Part shown: in pieces, positions 6,376-8,900 of the stretch
Layout of the letters: every line of letters begins with the position of its first letter
Numbering within the stretch: the first letter of the stretch is position 1
Origin: Marinobacterium sp. xm-d-530
Lineage (GTDB): Bacteria > Pseudomonadota > Gammaproteobacteria > Pseudomonadales > Balneatricaceae
Assembly (NCBI GenBank): GCA_949499045.1
Contig: CATEEE010000119.1
Span: forward strand, 1-8,900
DNA: 8,900 nucleotides
Reading direction: 5' to 3'
Position numbers and translations under genes: made by a program
Notes under the pieces: generated by a model
What the model saw: only the letters and a program-made list of their open reading frames with translations
Database searches by the model: none
What the model was told of the DNA's origin: nothing

Positions 6376-6424
6376 TGCGGCGCAGCCGCTGAAGGTCGCT
6401 AGACTTGAATGGCTTCCGCTACCA
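6376..6424 (+). pseudogene. Decayed partial copy of tRNA-fMet
   Basis: Blocks of the adjacent tRNA-fMet recur in order: TGCGG (6376-6380, tRNA positions 1-5), GCAGCC (6382-6387, D-arm), GAAGGTCG (6391-6398, end of anticodon stem and variable region) and CCGCTACCA (6416-6424, acceptor 3' strand with CCA). The distance from GAAGGTCG to CCGCTACCA is 25 bases against 26 in the tRNA, and by hand I count about 23 matches in 35 columns across this part. The similarity extends upstream as TTTT(A/G)ATGCGG. The anticodon arm is missing, so it cannot be a working tRNA. Alternatives are a partial tRNA repeat like those after E. coli tyrT, or an old attachment-site scar. Confidence 0.55.
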
Positions 6425-6452
6425 CTTTTAGGATGTTATATCCTTGTTTGGT

Positions 6453-6474
6453 AAGCCCCTTTATGGGGCTTTTT
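6453..6474 (+). terminator. Intrinsic terminator downstream of the tRNA genes
   Basis: AAGCCCC (6453-6459) pairs with GGGGCTT (6465-6471) around TTTAT, followed by a T-run to 6474. It is 130 bases after tRNA-fMet and should end much of the transcription coming from the secG-tRNA region. Confidence 0.85.
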
Positions 6475-6513
6475 CGTAGCTAATTGATAGCCGCGTCCAA
6501 ACAGAAGACAGTG

Positions 6514-6544
6514 TTATCTGCCTTCCGTACTTGGTGGTAGATAA
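6514..6544 (+). promoter_or_regulatory. Leader hairpin before the rimP-proximal terminator
   Basis: TTATCTGCC (6514-6522) pairs with GGTAGATAA (6536-6544) with one G-T pair, giving a 9-bp stem and a 13-base loop. It stacks directly against the terminator that begins at 6548. It may be a pause hairpin or part of a regulated leader. I did not find an obvious alternative pairing that would disrupt the terminator. Confidence 0.4.
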
Positions 6545-6547
6545 GTC

Positions 6548-6575
6548 AAAAATGGGTCTATATGACCCATTTTTT
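6548..6575 (+). terminator. Strong intrinsic terminator 24 bases upstream of rimP
   Basis: AAAAATGGGTC (6548-6558) pairs perfectly with GACCCATTTTT (6564-6574) around TATAT, and T-rich sequence follows. Because no convincing promoter is visible between it and the rimP start, it probably works as an attenuator or with incomplete efficiency in the rimP-nusA-infB leader. Confidence 0.85.
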
Positions 6576-6599
6576 GTTTTTGGAATTTAAAGGTGAACA

Positions 6600-7055
6600 G
6601 TGTCAGCAAAATTAAAGCTGTTACAAGAGTTGATTAATCCGGTTGTCCAAGGCTTGGAATTAGAGCTATGGGGATTGGAATACAACGCGTCAGGTAAAAA
6701 TAGCCTGTTGCGTATCTATATTGATGGCCCTAACGGTGTGTCTGTGGATGACTGCGCGCGTATTAGCCAGCAGGTGAGTGCTGTGATGGATGTTGAAGAT
6801 CCCATTTCAGAAAACTACACCTTGGAAGTGTCATCCCCAGGGATGGATCGCCCACTTTACACACTAGAGCAATTCGCTGCGTATGCTGGGCATACGATTC
6901 AACTGCGTCTGCGCTCGCCATTTGAGGGGCGTCGAAAGTTTAAAGGTGTTCTCAACGGTATCGAAGGCGAAGATGTGCTTTTGGTCGTTGATAATCATGA
7001 ATATTTGTTACCGCATGACCTGATTGATCGGGCCAATGTGGTTCCGCAATTTTAA
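6600..7055 (+). CDS. rimP: Ribosome maturation factor RimP
   Basis: RimP binds the free 30S subunit and helps its late maturation, acting at the S12-containing region. The 151 residues (E. coli 150) show the two-domain family pattern: an N-terminal alpha/beta domain with LELWGLEY and LRIYIDGPNGVSVDDC at about 37-52, the signature YTLEVSSPGMDRPL at 73-86, and a C-terminal SH3-like barrel from about 90 ending in DLIDRANVVPQF. The start is GTG at 6600 with AAAGGTG at 6589-6595 immediately upstream. It is the first protein gene of the rimP-nusA-infB operon and is separated from nusA by 33 bases. The gene looks intact and typical; the notable part is the terminator in its leader. Confidence 0.96.
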   Translation: MSAKLKLLQELINPVVQGLELELWGLEYNASGKNSLLRIYIDGPNGVSVDDCARISQQVSAVMDVEDPISENYTLEVSSPGMDRPLYTLEQFAAYAGHTIQLRLRSPFEGRRKFKGVLNGIEGEDVLLVVDNHEYLLPHDLIDRANVVPQF

Positions 7056-7088
7056 TCCGCTTTGACTATTTAGGAGCGAAGAACTGAT

Positions 7089-8582
7089 ATGAATAAAGAG
7101 ATTCTACTGGTTGCTGAAGCCGTCTCTAACGAAAAAGATGTCTCGAAAGCGGTCATCTTTGAGGCGATTGAGGTCGCGCTAGCGACAGCGACTAAGAAAC
7201 GCTACGACGAAGAAGCTGATATCCGTGTGGTTATTGACCGTGCAACGGGCGATTACGACACCTTCCGCCGTTGGTTGGTTGTGGATAACCAAGCGGTTCC
7301 AGCATTGGGCACTGAGTTGACCATGCAAGAAGCGGAAGAGATCGACACTAATCTGCAGCCAGGTGATTACCACGAAGAGCAGGTTGAGTCTGTTGCATTC
7401 GGTCGTATTGCTGCCCAAACTGCGAAGCAAGTCATCGTACAAAAAGTACGTGAAGCAGAACGCGCTAAAGTGGTTGATCTTTACCGTGATCGCCAGGGTG
7501 AATTGATCGCGGGTACCGTTAAGAAAGTGACACGCGACAATGTAATCGTTGATCTTGGCAACAACGCAGAAGCACTGCTGCCTCGTGAAAACCTTCTTCC
7601 TCGTGAAATCTTCCGTATGGGTGAGCGTGTTCGCGCAGTCCTACAAGAAGTTCGTTCTGAAGGTCGCGGCCCACAGCTTATTCTTAGCCGTACTTCGAGC
7701 GAGATGCTGATTGAGCTCTTCTCTATTGAAGTGCCAGAGATCGCTGAGCAGATGATCGAGATTCGAGCAGCCGCTCGTGATCCAGGTGCTCGCTCTAAGA
7801 TTGCGGTTAAAACACAAGACCGTCGCCTGGATCCTGTTGGTGCTTGTGTCGGTATGCGCGGAGCGCGTGTACAGGCTGTCTCTGATGAATTAGGCGGTGA
7901 GCGTGTTGATATCATCCTTTGGGACGACAACCCAGCACAGCTTGTTATCAATGCCATGGCACCCGCTGAAGTCGCTTCGATCGTTATGGACGAAGAGACG
8001 CACTCTATGGATGTCGCGGTGGATGAAGATGCATTGGCGATGGCGATTGGTCGTGCCGGTCAAAACGTTCGTCTTGCAGCAGAATTGACAGGCTGGGAAC
8101 TGAACGTGATGAGCGAAGCGGAAGCGGCCTCTAAGCACGAATCTGAAGTGGGTAAAACAGTCGACCTATTCATCAAGCATCTTGATGTCGATAGCGATCT
8201 TGCTGAGATCCTCGTGGCAGAGGGCTTCACAACGCTTGAAGAGGTTGCCTACGTACCCGCTAACGAAATGCTTGAGATCGAAGAGTTTGACGAAGAGATC
8301 GTTGACGCCCTTCGTGAACGTGCAAAAGATGCACTGCTTAATCTTGCGATTGCAGGTGAAGAGCAACTTGGCGATGTAGAGCCAGCAGAAGACCTTCTCA
8401 CTATGGAAGGTATGGAACGCACCCTAGCGTACACATTAGCAAGCCGTGGTGTGGTTACCATGGAAGACCTTGCAGAACAGTCTATTGAAGAGCTGCTAGA
8501 TATTGAAGGCATGACCGAAGAGCGCGCAGGTGAGTTGATTATGACAGCGCGTGCACCTTGGTTTGCAGAAGATCAGCAGTAA
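7089..8582 (+). CDS. nusA: Transcription termination/antitermination factor NusA
   Basis: NusA binds RNA polymerase and nascent RNA, promotes pausing and hairpin-dependent termination, and joins antitermination complexes. The 497 residues (E. coli 495) have the full gammaproteobacterial domain set: the N-terminal polymerase-binding domain (about 1-130), an S1 domain starting near G137 (ELIAGTVKKV), KH1 with GMRG at 255-258, KH2 with GRAG at 321-324, and two acidic AR repeats (about 358-416 and 435-492), each ending in a helix-hairpin-helix-like segment. The AR2 repeat, which in E. coli contacts the polymerase alpha C-terminal domain, is retained. The ATG start has AGGAG at 7072-7076, a rather long 12 bases upstream. 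NusA controls its own operon in E. coli, which makes the rimP leader terminators relevant. Confidence 0.97.
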   Translation: MNKEILLVAEAVSNEKDVSKAVIFEAIEVALATATKKRYDEEADIRVVIDRATGDYDTFRRWLVVDNQAVPALGTELTMQEAEEIDTNLQPGDYHEEQVESVAFGRIAAQTAKQVIVQKVREAERAKVVDLYRDRQGELIAGTVKKVTRDNVIVDLGNNAEALLPRENLLPREIFRMGERVRAVLQEVRSEGRGPQLILSRTSSEMLIELFSIEVPEIAEQMIEIRAAARDPGARSKIAVKTQDRRLDPVGACVGMRGARVQAVSDELGGERVDIILWDDNPAQLVINAMAPAEVASIVMDEETHSMDVAVDEDALAMAIGRAGQNVRLAAELTGWELNVMSEAEAASKHESEVGKTVDLFIKHLDVDSDLAEILVAEGFTTLEEVAYVPANEMLEIEEFDEEIVDALRERAKDALLNLAIAGEEQLGDVEPAEDLLTMEGMERTLAYTLASRGVVTMEDLAEQSIEELLDIEGMTEERAGELIMTARAPWFAEDQQ

Positions 8583-8610
8583 ATAGACAACGGAAAAGGA
8601 GAACCCATTT

Positions 8611-8900
8611 ATGGCAGAAGTAACGATTAAACAGCTTGCCGATGTGGTTGGTGTATCCGTTGAGCGTTTGTTAACACAGATGCAGGAAGCGGGAGTCGAT
8701 GGTAAATCCAACGATTCAACTGTCACAGAGACAGAGCGTCAGCAGCTATTAGCTCATTTGAAACGCAGCCACGGTGAAGAGGCCGATGAAGTCGGCGAAC
8801 CGAAGAAAATCACTCTTAAGCGTAAGACAACCTCTACGCTGAAAGTGGGCGGTGCCGGTAGTCGTAAAACCGTTAACGTTGAAGTGCGTAAAAAGCGCAC
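8611..8900 (+). CDS. infB: Translation initiation factor IF-2, N-terminal part (runs off window)
   Basis: The frame opens at ATG 8611 with a good AAGGAG (8596-8601) 9 bases upstream and stays open to the window end (96 complete codons). The translation starts MAEVTIKQLADVVGVSVERL, the IF2_N helical subdomain found in gammaproteobacterial IF2, and continues through KKITLKRKTTSTLKV to VNVEVRKKRT, matching the E. coli IF2 N-terminus closely. IF2 is the GTPase that delivers formyl-Met-tRNA to the 30S subunit; its G-domain lies beyond the window. It follows nusA by 28 bases, as in the usual operon. No internal in-frame start for a shorter IF2 form is visible in the part present. Confidence 0.95.
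   Translation, partial: MAEVTIKQLADVVGVSVERLLTQMQEAGVDGKSNDSTVTETERQQLLAHLKRSHGEEADEVGEPKKITLKRKTTSTLKVGGAGSRKTVNVEVRKKR

Larger units (their letters stand above)
6324..6599 (+). other. tRNA-fMet trailer and rimP leader, non-coding
   Basis: These 276 bases contain no convincing coding frame. In order they hold: a short hairpin GTCCGA-CGG-TCGGGC (6350-6364), the tRNA-fMet remnant (6376-6424), a small hairpin AGGAT-GTTAT-ATCCT (6430-6444), a strong terminator (6453-6474), a 9-bp stem hairpin (6514-6544), and a second strong terminator (6548-6575) that ends 24 bases before rimP. TTGATA at 6484-6489 resembles a -35 but has no good -10 partner. In E. coli the corresponding metY-rimP-nusA leader is where NusA autoregulation is exerted, so a regulated-termination role here is plausible but inferred. 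Confidence 0.6.

Noticed and set aside
6324..6424. Integrative element bounded by the repeated tRNA-fMet 3' end (CCGCTACCA)
   Set aside because: The repeats are only 101 bases apart, no integrase or cargo lies between them, and the additional matching tRNA blocks fit a decayed tRNA copy better. An old scar cannot be fully excluded.
6484..6489. TTGATA as a -35 for a rimP promoter
   Set aside because: No acceptable -10 hexamer lies 16-18 bases downstream.
7481..7957. Minus-strand open frame of about 158 codons inside nusA
   Set aside because: It lies entirely antisense to the S1-KH region of a clearly real NusA, is Arg/Ser-rich as expected from reversed codons, and has no recognisable domain.

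Overview
The window carries a conserved bacterial housekeeping block. I read its gene order as yhbY (minus strand), then on the plus strand rlmE, ftsH, folP, glmM, secG, tRNA-Leu(GAG), initiator tRNA-Met(CAT), rimP, nusA and the start of infB. This order and the protein sequences point to a gammaproteobacterium. FtsH begins with an MNDMARN-type N-terminus of the pseudomonad/oceanospirillal kind, and the moderate base composition would suit a marine Oceanospirillales-type organism. That placement is an inference from recalled family sequences, not from a search.

Layout. Positions 1-62 hold the first codons of a minus-strand gene with a signal-peptide-like start. Positions 63-312 are non-coding and contain several short inverted repeats. 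yhbY (313-615, minus) and rlmE (714 onward, plus) diverge from a 98-bp region. rlmE and ftsH are consecutive and end at a strong intrinsic terminator (3404-3430). folP and glmM are separated by one base, and secG follows after 77 bp. A tRNA-Leu starts only 7 bases after the secG stop. A candidate promoter between the two tRNAs would start a second unit: tRNA-fMet, rimP, nusA, infB. The 276 bp between tRNA-fMet and rimP hold a decayed partial copy of tRNA-fMet, two strong intrinsic terminators and another large hairpin. infB runs off the right edge.

How it fits together. The genes serve ribosome maturation (YhbY, RlmE, RimP), membrane protein quality control and export (FtsH, SecG), folate and cell-wall precursor synthesis (FolP, GlmM), transcription elongation and termination (NusA) and translation initiation (initiator tRNA, IF2). 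This combination is ancient and well described. I see no transposase, integrase, CRISPR array, toxin-antitoxin pair or other accessory system, and no evidence of an undescribed protein system.

The parts most worth a second look are non-coding: the tRNA-fMet remnant and stacked terminators before rimP-nusA, a U1-U72 mismatch in the initiator tRNA, and a related inverted repeat upstream of both rlmE and secG. In the proteins, the notable points are a Walker A variant in FtsH and the heavy use of TTG/GTG start codons.
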